Positions 43,849 to 53,195 of a DNA stretch of 64,000 nucleotides are shown here, piece by piece. Location: contig JAEWCZ010000066.1 of NCBI GenBank assembly GCA_023390335.1, positions 682,001 to 746,000 on the forward strand. Direction: 5' to 3'. The DNA is from Bacillota bacterium. GTDB taxonomy: Bacteria > Bacillota > Clostridia > Acetivibrionales > DSM-1351. The notes beneath the pieces are model-generated. The model saw nothing but the letters and a program-made list of their open reading frames with translations. It was not told where the DNA came from and made no database searches. The stretch's first letter is position 1. Each line of letters starts with the position of its first letter. The position numbers and the translations under genes were made by a program.

Positions 43849-46284
43849 TTGAAATACGGTTTTTTTGATGATTCAAATAGAGAATATGTCATCACAACAC
43901 CTAAAACACCTTATCCTTGGATAAATTATCTTGGAACTCAGGATTTCTTTTCTTTAATATCAAATACTGCAGGTGGCTATTGCTTCTATAAGGATGCTCG
44001 CTTGCGTAGAATAACCCGTTACAGATATAACAACGTCCCAATAGATATGGGAGGAAGGTACTTCTATATAAACGATAACGGTTCTCTTTGGTCACCGGGT
44101 TGGTCTCCTGTTAAGGCTGAGTTAGATTCATATGAGTGTAGACACGGTTTGGGATATACCAAGATAACCGGAAGCAAAAATGGTATCAGCACAGAAGTAT
44201 TATATTTCGTTCCATTAAAATTTAATGGTGAAATTCATCGTGTAAGAGTTAAGAATACAACATCTGATAATAAAAGTGTCAAATTGTTCTCATGTATTGA
44301 ATTCTGCTTATGGAATGCTTATGATGACATGACAAATTATCAGAGAAATTTAAGTACTGGTGAAGTTGAAGTTGAGAATTCAGTAATTTATCATAAAACA
44401 GAATACAAGGAAAGAAGAAATCACTATTCATTTTATTCTGTTAATGCTGAGTTAACAGGCTTTGATACTGACAGAGATCAGTTCGTTGGTTTATATAATG
44501 GTTTTGATGCTCCTCAAGTTCCTGTTAGCGGTGAACCTAAGAATACTATGGCTGACGGATGGGGCCCTATGGCTTCACATTGCATAACAGTTGAATTAAA
44601 AGCAGGTGAAGAAAAGGAATTTGATTTCATTCTGGGTTATGTTGAGAATGATGTTAATGACAAATGGGAAAGTAAAGGCGTTATAAATAAAAATAAAGCA
44701 TATAAAATGATAGAAGAAAAGGGTAATTCCGCAGGAGTTCAGGCAGCTTTTGAAGAACTCCAGAATTATTGGAGCCAGCTGTTTACACAGTACAAGCTGG
44801 AGCATAAAGACGAAAAGTTGTCCAGAATGGTAAACATCTGGAACCAATATCAATGTATGGTTACTTTTAACATGTCAAGAAGTGCTTCATATTTTGAAAC
44901 AGGTATCGGAAGAGGTATGGGTTTCAGAGATTCAAATCAAGATTTATTGGGATTTGTACACCAGATACCTGATAGAGCAAGAGAAAGAATTCTTGACATA
45001 GCTGCAACTCAGTTGGAGAATGGCGGTGCGTATCATCAATACCAGCCATTAACAAAGAAGGGTAACAACGAAATTGGCGGGAATTTTAATGATGACCCAG
45101 TATGGTTGATTGCTTCTGTTGCTGCTTATATAAAAGAGACAGGAGATATGGACATATTAAAGGAAAATGTTCCTTTTGATAATGATGATAAGAAAGCTGA
45201 TTCGCTTTTTGAACATTTAAGAAGATCTTTCTATCATGTTGTGAATAATCTTGGGCCTCATGGTCTGCCACTAATAGGAAGAGCAGACTGGAATGACTGC
45301 CTAAACCTTAACTGTTTCTCAGAGACTCCCGACGAATCATTCCAGACAACTACAAGTAAAGATGGTAAAGTAGCAGAGTCTGTTTTAATAGCAGGAATGT
45401 TTGTATACTACGGACCTGAATATGTAAAGCTTTGCAAGCTTAATGGACTTGACGATGAAGCTGTAAAGGCTCAGGTTGAAATTGATAAAATGATAAAAAC
45501 TGTTAAAGAGTATGGCTGGGATGGAGAATGGTTTATCCGTGCATACGATGATAACAGTGAGAAGATAGGCAGTAATGAAAATGAAGAAGGTAAGATTTTC
45601 ATAGAATCACAGGGATTCTGTTCTATGGCAAAAATAGGTCTGGAAGATGGTTATGTGGAGAAAGCTTTGGATTCTGCAAGAAAGTATTTGGATACTCCAT
45701 ATGGACTTGTACTTCAGAATCCTGCATTCACAAAATACTATGTAAACATGGGTGAAATATCTACATATCCTGCAGGATATAAAGAAAATGCCGGCATATT
45801 CTGCCACAACAACCCTTGGATAATTGCAGGTGAAACAGCAATAGGCAGAGGTGACAGAGCTTTTGAATACTATTCAAAAATTGCTCCTGCATATACTGAA
45901 GAGATAAGTGATATTCACAAAACTGAGCCTTATGTTTATTCTCAGATGATTGCAGGTAAGGATGCTAAGAGACCTGGAGAAGCAAAGAATTCATGGCTTA
46001 CCGGTACTGCAGCATGGAACTTTGTAGTTATTTCTCAAAATATACTCGGTATAAAGCCTGATTACTCAGGGTTGATGATTGATCCATGTATACCGACAAA
46101 TTGGGAAGGTTACAAAATAACAAGAAAATTCAGAAATGCGATTTTCGAAATTGCCATTAGCAATCCTGAACACGTTTCAAAGGGCGTTAAAAAACTTGTT
46201 GTAGACGGTAAAGAAATTGATGGAAATATAATTCCTGTATTTAATGATGGAAAGACGCATCAAGTTGAAGTTGTGCTGGGATAA
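43849..46284 (+). CDS. cbpA: Cellobiose phosphorylase, GH94
   Basis: 811 residues from the TTG at 43849, preceded by AAAGGGG; this start and length agree with the Clostridium thermocellum enzyme, whose N-terminus (as recalled) is very similar to KYGFFDDSNREYVITTPKTP. GH94 features include YRYNNVPIDMGGRYFYI, MGFRDSNQDLLGF and the catalytic-acid region RADWNDCLNL. It phosphorolyses cytosolic cellobiose to glucose-1-phosphate and glucose, conserving the bond energy. It completes the cua cluster. An apparent upstream start at 43831 lacks a ribosome binding site. Confidence 0.95.
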   Translation: MKYGFFDDSNREYVITTPKTPYPWINYLGTQDFFSLISNTAGGYCFYKDARLRRITRYRYNNVPIDMGGRYFYINDNGSLWSPGWSPVKAELDSYECRHGLGYTKITGSKNGISTEVLYFVPLKFNGEIHRVRVKNTTSDNKSVKLFSCIEFCLWNAYDDMTNYQRNLSTGEVEVENSVIYHKTEYKERRNHYSFYSVNAELTGFDTDRDQFVGLYNGFDAPQVPVSGEPKNTMADGWGPMASHCITVELKAGEEKEFDFILGYVENDVNDKWESKGVINKNKAYKMIEEKGNSAGVQAAFEELQNYWSQLFTQYKLEHKDEKLSRMVNIWNQYQCMVTFNMSRSASYFETGIGRGMGFRDSNQDLLGFVHQIPDRARERILDIAATQLENGGAYHQYQPLTKKGNNEIGGNFNDDPVWLIASVAAYIKETGDMDILKENVPFDNDDKKADSLFEHLRRSFYHVVNNLGPHGLPLIGRADWNDCLNLNCFSETPDESFQTTTSKDGKVAESVLIAGMFVYYGPEYVKLCKLNGLDDEAVKAQVEIDKMIKTVKEYGWDGEWFIRAYDDNSEKIGSNENEEGKIFIESQGFCSMAKIGLEDGYVEKALDSARKYLDTPYGLVLQNPAFTKYYVNMGEISTYPAGYKENAGIFCHNNPWIIAGETAIGRGDRAFEYYSKIAPAYTEEISDIHKTEPYVYSQMIAGKDAKRPGEAKNSWLTGTAAWNFVVISQNILGIKPDYSGLMIDPCIPTNWEGYKITRKFRNAIFEIAISNPEHVSKGVKKLVVDGKEIDGNIIPVFNDGKTHQVEVVLG

Positions 46285-46325
46285 TTTCAGTAAGCTAAAA
46301 TAGATTCCTCAATATGCAAACAAAA

Positions 46326-46362
46326 CAGCCTCCTATTGTACAGGCTATACAATAGGAGGCTG
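46326..46362. terminator. Bidirectional terminator between cbpA and phoR
   Basis: CAGCCTCCTATTGTA (46326-46340) pairs perfectly with 46348-46362, a 15-bp stem between convergent genes. Confidence 0.88.
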
Positions 46363-46389
46363 CTTTGTTTGTTGTGTATAAACTAAATT

Positions 46390-48186
46390 TTACAATGGTA
46401 GTTTAACTATAAATTCTGTTCCCTTACCTGGCTCACTTATAATATGAATATCGCCGCTGTATAGATTGACTATATGCTTTACAATAGATAGTCCTAGTCC
46501 GGTACCACCCATATTTCTTGAACGTCCTTTATCTATTCTATAAAATCTCTCAAAAATTCTTGAATGATGTTTTTCAGGTATTCCTATACCTGTATCTTTT
46601 ATGGAGATTATGGTATTTCCATTATCTTTTTCAGCTTTAATAAATATTTTCCCATTTTCAACGTTATACTTTATAGCGTTATCAATGAGATTAATAAGCA
46701 TTTGCTTAATTCTATTTCTACTAGCTATAACATGGATTTGGGAAGGTTCTGTAGAAACCTCAAGAACAATATTTTTTTTGTCGGCTGAAGATTTTAAAAT
46801 AAGAACAACTTCATCTATAATCTGCTTCAGGTCTATTTCCATTACGCTATCATCTTTTCGCATAGCCTCTATTTCTGATAGTTGTAAAATATCATTAATG
46901 AGGGTATATAATCTTTCAGCTTCAATATCAATAATATCAAGGAATTTTACAGCTACTGCGGTATCCTCTATAGCACCGTTTTTTAAAGTTTCGACAAATC
47001 CCCTTATTGAAGTGAGAGGAGTCTTAAGCTCATGGGTAACATTTGATACAAACTCGGTACGTATTTGTTCTAGTTTTCTTACAGATGTTATATCATTTAG
47101 TGTAATTACTGCTCCTGCTGTTTGGTTTTTGCCATCCGATGATTTGATAGTATTGGTATAAATTCTGTAGATTTTATCTATTCCCAGTGAAGGAGAGAAC
47201 ATTACTATTTCATCAATTAAAGAGGAATCGTTTTTAATTGTTTCCCGTAATAATGAATTAACTTTGGAATTTCTAGTAATGTCTATTAAATTTTTCCCGA
47301 TTATTCCAGGCCCGTACTGGACATCAAATATATCGCAGGCTGTAGTGTTTACGATTATAATTTTTGAGTTGATATCAATAGCAATGATACCGTTCCTCAT
47401 ACTATTAATAACGGTATCTACTTTTACATTTTTATCCATAATGCCGCTTAGTGTATCATCAAGTTTATCGGCCATTTCATTAAAGGTTAAAGCAAGTTGA
47501 CCAATTTCGTCCTTATAATTAACATCAACTCTCTTTTTGTAGTTACCTCCGGCTATCTCCTTAGAGGTATTAATTAGATGGTGGATTGGTTTGGTTATAA
47601 AACTAGATAATTTAAATGAAATAAGCAATGTAAGAAGCAAGCCTGCCAGAATTCCAAGCAAAGTATAATATAAAAAAGCTTTATTTATAGCATTTAGCTG
47701 ATATAAAGGTACAGAAACTCTTACAATTATTCGATGCTCATTTATGGGCATGGCTACATACAAATAAGGCATCTGCATCGTGTTACTAAACCGTTGATCT
47801 CTTCCGCTTTGCCCTTGGATAGCTTCTTGAATTTCCTTCCTGTTTAAATGGTTTCCCATTGTATCAATATTTGAGTCAGAGTCACCAAGTACTTTTCCCT
47901 GAAAGTCTATGATTGTTATTCTGGTCGCCAAAGTGAAGGTTTTATCATTATCTGACCTGGAATTAAGAATATTTGCATAATCTTTTACAAACTTGTTAAA
48001 GTCTAGTTTGCTTTTAACAGATGTCTCTTCTGCTATATCATTCCTTATTAAAACAGCGATGCTTTCTATATTATTTTGAACTTCAAGCTTGTAGAAATAT
48101 CTTGCCATTGCAGAAGTAAAAATTCCGGCAATCGTAATACCTATTATTACAAGCATAACGGAATATTGGATTATTCTCTTTTTCAT
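46390..48186 (-). CDS. phoR: Phosphate-regulon sensor kinase PhoR
   Basis: 598 residues. Two membrane helices (about 8-28 and 172-192) flank an extracellular sensor. HAMP (about 195-245), PAS (about 255-365), HisKA (FVSNVTHELKTPLTSIRGFVE) and HATPase (LIDNAIKYN, DTGIGIPEKH, GGTGLGLSIVKH) follow. It senses the Pst/PhoU state and phosphorylates the regulator encoded just upstream. It is the last gene of a pstB-phoU-phoB-phoR run on the minus strand. Confidence 0.93.
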   Translation of the reverse strand: MKKRIIQYSVMLVIIGITIAGIFTSAMARYFYKLEVQNNIESIAVLIRNDIAEETSVKSKLDFNKFVKDYANILNSRSDNDKTFTLATRITIIDFQGKVLGDSDSNIDTMGNHLNRKEIQEAIQGQSGRDQRFSNTMQMPYLYVAMPINEHRIIVRVSVPLYQLNAINKAFLYYTLLGILAGLLLTLLISFKLSSFITKPIHHLINTSKEIAGGNYKKRVDVNYKDEIGQLALTFNEMADKLDDTLSGIMDKNVKVDTVINSMRNGIIAIDINSKIIIVNTTACDIFDVQYGPGIIGKNLIDITRNSKVNSLLRETIKNDSSLIDEIVMFSPSLGIDKIYRIYTNTIKSSDGKNQTAGAVITLNDITSVRKLEQIRTEFVSNVTHELKTPLTSIRGFVETLKNGAIEDTAVAVKFLDIIDIEAERLYTLINDILQLSEIEAMRKDDSVMEIDLKQIIDEVVLILKSSADKKNIVLEVSTEPSQIHVIASRNRIKQMLINLIDNAIKYNVENGKIFIKAEKDNGNTIISIKDTGIGIPEKHHSRIFERFYRIDKGRSRNMGGTGLGLSIVKHIVNLYSGDIHIISEPGKGTEFIVKLPL

Positions 48187-48225
48187 TTACTTTAGGGCAC
48201 CCCCAATAGCGATAAAGTATTATAT

Positions 48226-48942
48226 CTAATTGGCTGATTCAGGGTTTTTATCAGTAAACCGATAACCTATGCCGCGAACGGTTTCAATATAAGTTGGATT
48301 TTCATCATTATCTTCAATTTTCTGTCTTAAATATCTTATATGAACGTCAACAGTTCTAGTTTCACCGTAGTAGTCAAATCCCCATATCTTGTCCAATAGA
48401 TGTTCTCTTGACAAGACCTTACCTTTGTTAAGAATAAGCATTTTAAGAAGTTCAAATTCCTTTAGCGGCATCTCAAGTAGTTTATCACCTTTGTATACTT
48501 CTCTTCTATTACAGTCAATTGTAATCTCACCGTGGGACAGGACTTCAATTTTCGGCTCAGTAGTTGTGTTTACTCTTCTAAACAAAGCTTTAACTCTGGC
48601 AACAAGTTCTCTTACACTGAAAGGCTTTGTAATATAGTCATCAGCTCCGAGTTCCAGTCCCAATACTTTGTCAAATTCCTCACTTTTTGCTGTTAACATA
48701 ATTATCGGAATAGTCTTTGTATTGGAGCTTTGCTTAAGGTTTCTGCACACTTCTAGTCCATCAATACCTGGCAACATTATATCAAGAATAAATAAATCCG
48801 GTATGTTTTCCGAACTATAAGCCAGCAAATCTTCACCATTATCAAAAACATTAACCTTAAAGCCATTGGCTTCAAGGTTATATTTAATCAACTGTTGAAT
48901 ATGAATTTCATCTTCTACCACAAAAATTATCTGTTTAGACAT
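48226..48942 (-). CDS. phoB: Phosphate-regulon response regulator PhoB/PhoP
   Basis: 238 residues of OmpR/PhoB type. The receiver has VVEDE, the phospho-acceptor Asp in LFILDIMLPGIDGLEVC and Lys in DDYITKPFS. The winged-helix domain ends with GETRTVDVHIRYLRQKIEDN and ETVRGIGYRF. It should bind the TTAACA arrays at 50475-50502, 50589-50616, 53057-53094 and possibly 30300-30327. GGGGTGA lies before the ATG. phoR follows after 39 bp. Confidence 0.94.
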   Translation of the reverse strand: MSKQIIFVVEDEIHIQQLIKYNLEANGFKVNVFDNGEDLLAYSSENIPDLFILDIMLPGIDGLEVCRNLKQSSNTKTIPIIMLTAKSEEFDKVLGLELGADDYITKPFSVRELVARVKALFRRVNTTTEPKIEVLSHGEITIDCNRREVYKGDKLLEMPLKEFELLKMLILNKGKVLSREHLLDKIWGFDYYGETRTVDVHIRYLRQKIEDNDENPTYIETVRGIGYRFTDKNPESAN

Positions 48943-48966
48943 TCTGTCACCCCATAAAATCTATAT

Positions 48967-49632
48967 TTACTCATTTTTTCGGGCTAAATGCTCATGGGAA
49001 CCCGTTACATTAAAAACAACCCATTCTGCTATGTTAGTTGCGTGGTCTCCGATTCTTTCCAGATACTTTACAATAAACATATAATCAGTAGCCTGCTCTA
49101 CAGTTTCAGGGTTGTTCTTCATTATATTAATCAATTCAAGAACAATTTTTGAAAATAAATTATCTACCTCATCATCGCTGTCGCAAACCTCTTTAGCAAG
49201 AGTAATATCCTGCTTTACATAGGAATCAATTGACTTGGTAACCATTTTTTTTGCCAAATCAGCCATAAGAGGGATATCGATCAGCGGCTTAACGTGCTTT
49301 AAATCAGCCATTCTTATTGTCAATTCTGCTATATCTGCCGCATGATCTGCTATTCGTTCCATGTCGGTTATTATTTTAAGAGCGGTGCTTATTGTGCGAA
49401 GATCCTTAGCTAGCGGCTGCTGCCTTGCAATCAGATTTATACATATTTTTTCTATTTTGCTTTCCATATCATCAATGGTGTCATCACTTTCAAATACCTG
49501 CTTAGCAAGACTTATATCTTGCTTTTTGAAAGCGATTACCGAATTTTCAATAGATTCTTCAACCATCGCTGACATTTTTACCATAAGACCATGTAACTGT
49601 TCCAATTCTTTGTCAAATGAATTTCTTACCAT
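48967..49632 (-). CDS. phoU: Phosphate signalling protein PhoU
   Basis: 221 residues, two similar three-helix halves, each with the metal-binding family motif (SDDTIDDMESKIE and CDSDDEVDNLFSKI). It links the Pst transporter to PhoR and damps signalling when phosphate is plentiful. Between pstB and phoB in the minus-strand operon, with AGAGGTG before the ATG. Confidence 0.94.
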   Translation of the reverse strand: MVRNSFDKELEQLHGLMVKMSAMVEESIENSVIAFKKQDISLAKQVFESDDTIDDMESKIEKICINLIARQQPLAKDLRTISTALKIITDMERIADHAADIAELTIRMADLKHVKPLIDIPLMADLAKKMVTKSIDSYVKQDITLAKEVCDSDDEVDNLFSKIVLELINIMKNNPETVEQATDYMFIVKYLERIGDHATNIAEWVVFNVTGSHEHLARKNE

Positions 49633-49645
49633 TAATAATCACCTC

Positions 49646-50404
49646 TTAACCAAATCTTCCTGTAATATAATCTTCTGTTCTCTTATCTCTGGGATTGCTG
49701 AATAATTGGTTTGTATTCCCAAATTCAACTACCTCTCCGTGAAGGAAAAATGCAGTTAAATCAGATATTCTCGCTGCCTGCTGCATATTATGAGTAACTA
49801 TTACTATAGTATAATTTTGTTTTAATTCTTCAATTAAATCCTCTATTTTAAGAGTCGAAATCGGGTCAAGAGCTGATGTAGGTTCATCCATCAAAACAAC
49901 TTCAGGCTCTACAGCTAAAACCCTTGCTATACAAAGACGCTGCTGTTGTCCACCTGATAAACCAAGTGCATTCTGCTTTAATCTGTCCTTAATCTCATCC
50001 CAAAGGGCACTGTTTCTGAGGCTTTTTTCAACTATTTCATCCAGTTTGGATTTAGATTTTATCCCATGAATACGCGGCCCATAAGCAATATTGTCATAAA
50101 TAGACATTGGAAACGGATTAGGCTTTTGGAATACCATTCCAATATTTTTTCTTAACTCAACTATATCATATTCCTTATAAACATTCAAACCATCGAAATA
50201 GACATCACCGTTAATTCTGACTGATGCTACCAGATCGTTCATTCTGTTTAGAGTTTTCAAAAAAGTAGATTTACCACAGCCGGAAGGGCCTATAAAGGCA
50301 GTGACCTTATTGCTGGGAATTTCCAATGAAACATTTTTTAACGCCTGCATATCTCCATAGTAAAGATTTAGATCCTTAGTAACAATTCTATATTCGTTAG
50401 TCAT
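49646..50404 (-). CDS. pstB: Phosphate ABC transporter ATPase
   Basis: 252 residues from the ATG at 50404, selected for AAGGA upstream and match to family length; a longer in-frame start at 50458 has no site and would add a non-family leader. Walker A is GPSGCGKSTFLKTLNRMND, signature LSGGQQQRLCIARVLA, Walker B VVLMDEPTSALDP. It powers PstCA-mediated phosphate import. It heads the operon diverging from pstC, with a Pho-box array in front. Confidence 0.95.
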   Translation of the reverse strand: MTNEYRIVTKDLNLYYGDMQALKNVSLEIPSNKVTAFIGPSGCGKSTFLKTLNRMNDLVASVRINGDVYFDGLNVYKEYDIVELRKNIGMVFQKPNPFPMSIYDNIAYGPRIHGIKSKSKLDEIVEKSLRNSALWDEIKDRLKQNALGLSGGQQQRLCIARVLAVEPEVVLMDEPTSALDPISTLKIEDLIEELKQNYTIVIVTHNMQQAARISDLTAFFLHGEVVEFGNTNQLFSNPRDKRTEDYITGRFG

Positions 50405-50474
50405 GTTATCATTCCTTATACAAAAAATATTATTACTGATACAGATTAATAATATCAATATATTTTTAATGCAG

Positions 50475-50502
50475 GTTTAATTCCTTGTTAATTCGATGTT
50501 AA
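50475..50502 (-). promoter_or_regulatory. Pho box for the pstB operon
   Basis: GTTTAA (50475), TGTTAA (50486) and TGTTAA (50497), 11 bp apart; on the minus strand they read as TTAACA-type repeats directed towards pstB. Confidence 0.7.
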
Positions 50503-50588
50503 CAATGTATATATTTTTTATTATTAACATAAACGCTGAAATATATAAATTTTGTTTATATAGGACAAAACTAATGATGAAATTGTAC

Positions 50589-50616
50589 TTAACATTATAT
50601 TAACACACGTTTAACA
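50589..50616 (+). promoter_or_regulatory. Pho box for the pstC operon
   Basis: Three perfect TTAACA hexamers at 50589, 50600 and 50611, exactly 11 bp apart, 61 bases or more before pstC. This is the canonical PhoP/PhoB direct-repeat arrangement. Confidence 0.82.
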
Positions 50617-50676
50617 TGAGTTTGCTTTCGGTGAATTACTCCAAATGCTATTATTACATTATTAGGAGGAATGTAT

Positions 50677-51609
50677 ATGACAGATACAACAAGTAATTTT
50701 CAGAATAAAAAAGCTGTAAACAACAGGATTAAAAGAATGAGGGCTTCAAATGTAATAGCCAGAAGTATCCTGTTTTTGTTTGCAATAATTACAATATTAA
50801 CTACTATAGGAATCATCGTTTCACTTTTAAAGGATTCCATTGGTTTTTTTTCAAATGTATCAATTACAGACTTCCTTCTTGGCAGGAAATGGACACCATT
50901 ATTCAGCAACCCAAGCTTCGGAGTACTGCCTCTTGTAATGGGAACATTAATAATCACCTTAATATCAGCGGTTATATCAATCCCTATAGGCTTGTTCACT
51001 GCAATATACTTAAGTGAGTATGCAAATAAGAAAGTAAGAAAGGTAATAAAGCCTATTTTGGAAGTTTTGGCAGGAATACCTTCAATAGTATTCGGATACT
51101 TTGCATTAACACTTATAACACCTCTGCTTAAATCATTTATACCCCAAACAGAAATTTTCAATGCGCTTAGTGCAAGTATTGCAGTTGGTATTATGACAAT
51201 ACCGCTAGTATCTTCGTTGAGTGAAGATGCATTAAGGGCGGTTCCAGACAGCTTAAGGCAGGGAGCGCTTGCTTTAGGTTCAACTAAAATGGAAACTTCC
51301 ATGAAGGTTGTTGTTCCAGCTGCGATATCGGGAATATCAGCATCTTTTGTATTGGCAATTTCAAGAGCTATAGGTGAAACAATGATTGTAACAATCGCTG
51401 CAGGAGCGAGACCAAACCTTACATTTAATCCCTTAGAAAGCGTGCAGACCATGACTTCGTTTATAGTGCAGGCCAGTCAAGGAGATAATCCTCATGGAAC
51501 AGTAGGTTACTATTCATTATTTGCGGTAGGTCTACTTCTATTCCTTATTACATTGGGACTTAATATTCTTTCACATCATATGGTTGAAAAATACAGGAAG
51601 GAATATTAA
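50677..51609 (+). CDS. pstC: Phosphate ABC transporter permease PstC
   Basis: 310 residues from the second ATG (50677); the first ATG at 50671 directly abuts GGAGGA. Six membrane helices, with the permease loop LSEDALRAVPDSLRQGALALGSTKMETSMKVV and the PstC-type FLLGRKWTPLFSNPSFGVLPL. It forms the channel with PstA. pstA follows after 24 bp. Confidence 0.94.
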   Translation: MTDTTSNFQNKKAVNNRIKRMRASNVIARSILFLFAIITILTTIGIIVSLLKDSIGFFSNVSITDFLLGRKWTPLFSNPSFGVLPLVMGTLIITLISAVISIPIGLFTAIYLSEYANKKVRKVIKPILEVLAGIPSIVFGYFALTLITPLLKSFIPQTEIFNALSASIAVGIMTIPLVSSLSEDALRAVPDSLRQGALALGSTKMETSMKVVVPAAISGISASFVLAISRAIGETMIVTIAAGARPNLTFNPLESVQTMTSFIVQASQGDNPHGTVGYYSLFAVGLLLFLITLGLNILSHHMVEKYRKEY

Positions 51610-51633
51610 AAGCATAATTTCGGAGGTAATTGT

Positions 51634-52488
51634 ATGAATCAGATTAAGTATAGAAAAATGAAAAATTCTATTTTTCATGGCGTAATATTTTGCATAACAT
51701 TGATAGGAATAGTAGTACTCATTATTCTGTTGGCTGATATTATCATGAGAGGTGTACCATATCTAACCAAACACTTTTTTACCAACTTTCCGTCCCGTTT
51801 TCCGAAAAAAGCAGGAATACTGCCGGGCATATACGGAAGCATATACATTATTTTGCTAACGATACTTTTTGCAGTTCCTATAGGTTTAGGGACAGCGGTA
51901 TACTTAGAAGAATACGCTAAAAAGAATCGTTTTACCCAATTTATAAAAATTAATATATCAAATCTGTCTGGGACTCCGTCAATTGTATACGGTTTACTTG
52001 GACTCACTGTTTTTGTAAAAACACTTGGTTTAGGAAAAAGTGTTTTAGCAGGAGCTTTAACCATGACCCTTGTAGTTTTACCTATTGTAATAGTATCATC
52101 TCAGGAGGCCGTTAAAGCTGTACCGCAGTATTTGAGACACGGTTCCTATGCGCTTGGCGCTACAAAGTGGCAGACCATCAGAAAAATAGTTATACCGGCT
52201 GCACTTCCCGGAATATTTACGGGTGTCATACTATCTGTATCAAGGGCATTGGGGGAGACTGCACCGCTTATTATGGTAGGGGCGGCGACGTATGTTTCAA
52301 AACTTCCTGAAGGAGTAAATTCAATATTTACAGCATTACCGATGCAAATATATTATTGGATGGGATTACCAAAAGCTCAGTTTAAGGATTTAGCTGCTGC
52401 CGGTATTATAGTGCTTCTGGGAATTTTGTTAACAACAAATGCAATTGCCATTGTTCTCAGAAATAAATACCAGAAATCCATAGAATAA
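51634..52488 (+). CDS. pstA: Phosphate ABC transporter permease PstA
   Basis: 284 residues, six membrane helices. PstA features are GILPGIYGSIYIILLTILFAVPIG and the EAA loop SSQEAVKAVPQYLRHGSYALGATKWQTIRKIV. CGGAGG precedes the ATG. A flavin-binding-fold gene, not pstB, follows. Confidence 0.94.
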   Translation: MNQIKYRKMKNSIFHGVIFCITLIGIVVLIILLADIIMRGVPYLTKHFFTNFPSRFPKKAGILPGIYGSIYIILLTILFAVPIGLGTAVYLEEYAKKNRFTQFIKINISNLSGTPSIVYGLLGLTVFVKTLGLGKSVLAGALTMTLVVLPIVIVSSQEAVKAVPQYLRHGSYALGATKWQTIRKIVIPAALPGIFTGVILSVSRALGETAPLIMVGAATYVSKLPEGVNSIFTALPMQIYYWMGLPKAQFKDLAAAGIIVLLGILLTTNAIAIVLRNKYQKSIE

Positions 52489-52541
52489 TTGTTCCGTATG
52501 AATTATAATATCTAGTAAAATATTGTATTGCGGGAGAAAAA

Positions 52542-53009
52542 ATGAGAAGAAAAGACAGGCAAGTAACTGAACTGGCAGAGATAATTGAAATTATAGAAAG
52601 ATGCGATGTTTGTAGGATTGCTTTATCAGATGATAATATGCCCTATATCGTACCTATGAATTTTGGTTACGAGGTTGTGGAGGGCAATATTATTATATAT
52701 CTGCATTGTGCAAATGAAGGAAGAAAGCTGGACATATTAAAAAAGAACAACAATGTATGCTTTGAAATGGATTGTAAGCATAGGCTGGTAACGGGAGCAA
52801 AAGCATGCGACTGTACAATGGATTTCGAAAGTGTTATAGGAGATGCTGTTGCTCATACAGTAGTAAATAATGAAGAGAAAATACATGGTTTGAATCTTAT
52901 AATGAAGAAATACACTAAAAAGCATGACTACACATATGAAGAAAAAGACTTGAATGGTGTAACGGTTCTAAAACTTGTTTCAACAGGATTCACAGCAAAA
53001 AGAAAATAG
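52542..53009 (+). CDS. Pyridoxamine 5'-phosphate oxidase-family (NimA-like) protein
   Basis: 155 residues beginning MRRKDRQVTELAEIIEIIER, then CDVCRIALSDDNMPYIVPMNFGY, the FMN-binding split-barrel pattern of NimA-like proteins, and CFEMDCKHRLV with ACDCTMDFESVIGDA. Relatives bind flavin, heme or reduce nitroimidazoles; the substrate here is unknown. It lies 53 bp after pstA and before pstS, an unusual insertion in a pst operon. Its ATG has GGGAG upstream. The Pho box before pstS suggests pstS can be transcribed separately. Confidence 0.85.
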   Translation: MRRKDRQVTELAEIIEIIERCDVCRIALSDDNMPYIVPMNFGYEVVEGNIIIYLHCANEGRKLDILKKNNNVCFEMDCKHRLVTGAKACDCTMDFESVIGDAVAHTVVNNEEKIHGLNLIMKKYTKKHDYTYEEKDLNGVTVLKLVSTGFTAKRK

Positions 53010-53056
53010 ATTCACTAGCATGTACGTTGCGGGCCTTTATAGGCTCGTTTTTTGTG

Positions 53057-53094
53057 TTAACATATCTTAATAATGAATTAACCATTAATTAACC
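53057..53094 (+). promoter_or_regulatory. Pho box for pstS
   Basis: TTAACA (53057), TTAATA (53067), TTAACC (53078) and TTAACC (53089), spaced 10, 11 and 11 bp, about 100 bases before pstS. Confidence 0.72.
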
Positions 53095-53195
53095 AAATCC
53101 CAATATGGACTTTAAAATGACGTAATATAATTTAATCATAATAAGTTACAGTTAATTGCGAAAACTAAGTAGGATACAATTTGGGAGGTATAAAA

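Noticed and set aside
46601..47161. Plus-strand ORF of 186 codons inside phoR
   Set aside because: Antisense shadow of a conserved kinase gene, no ribosome binding site or family pattern.
50700..51452. Long antisense ORF across pstC
   Set aside because: It is a mirror frame of a clear permease gene; its composition reflects the coding strand.
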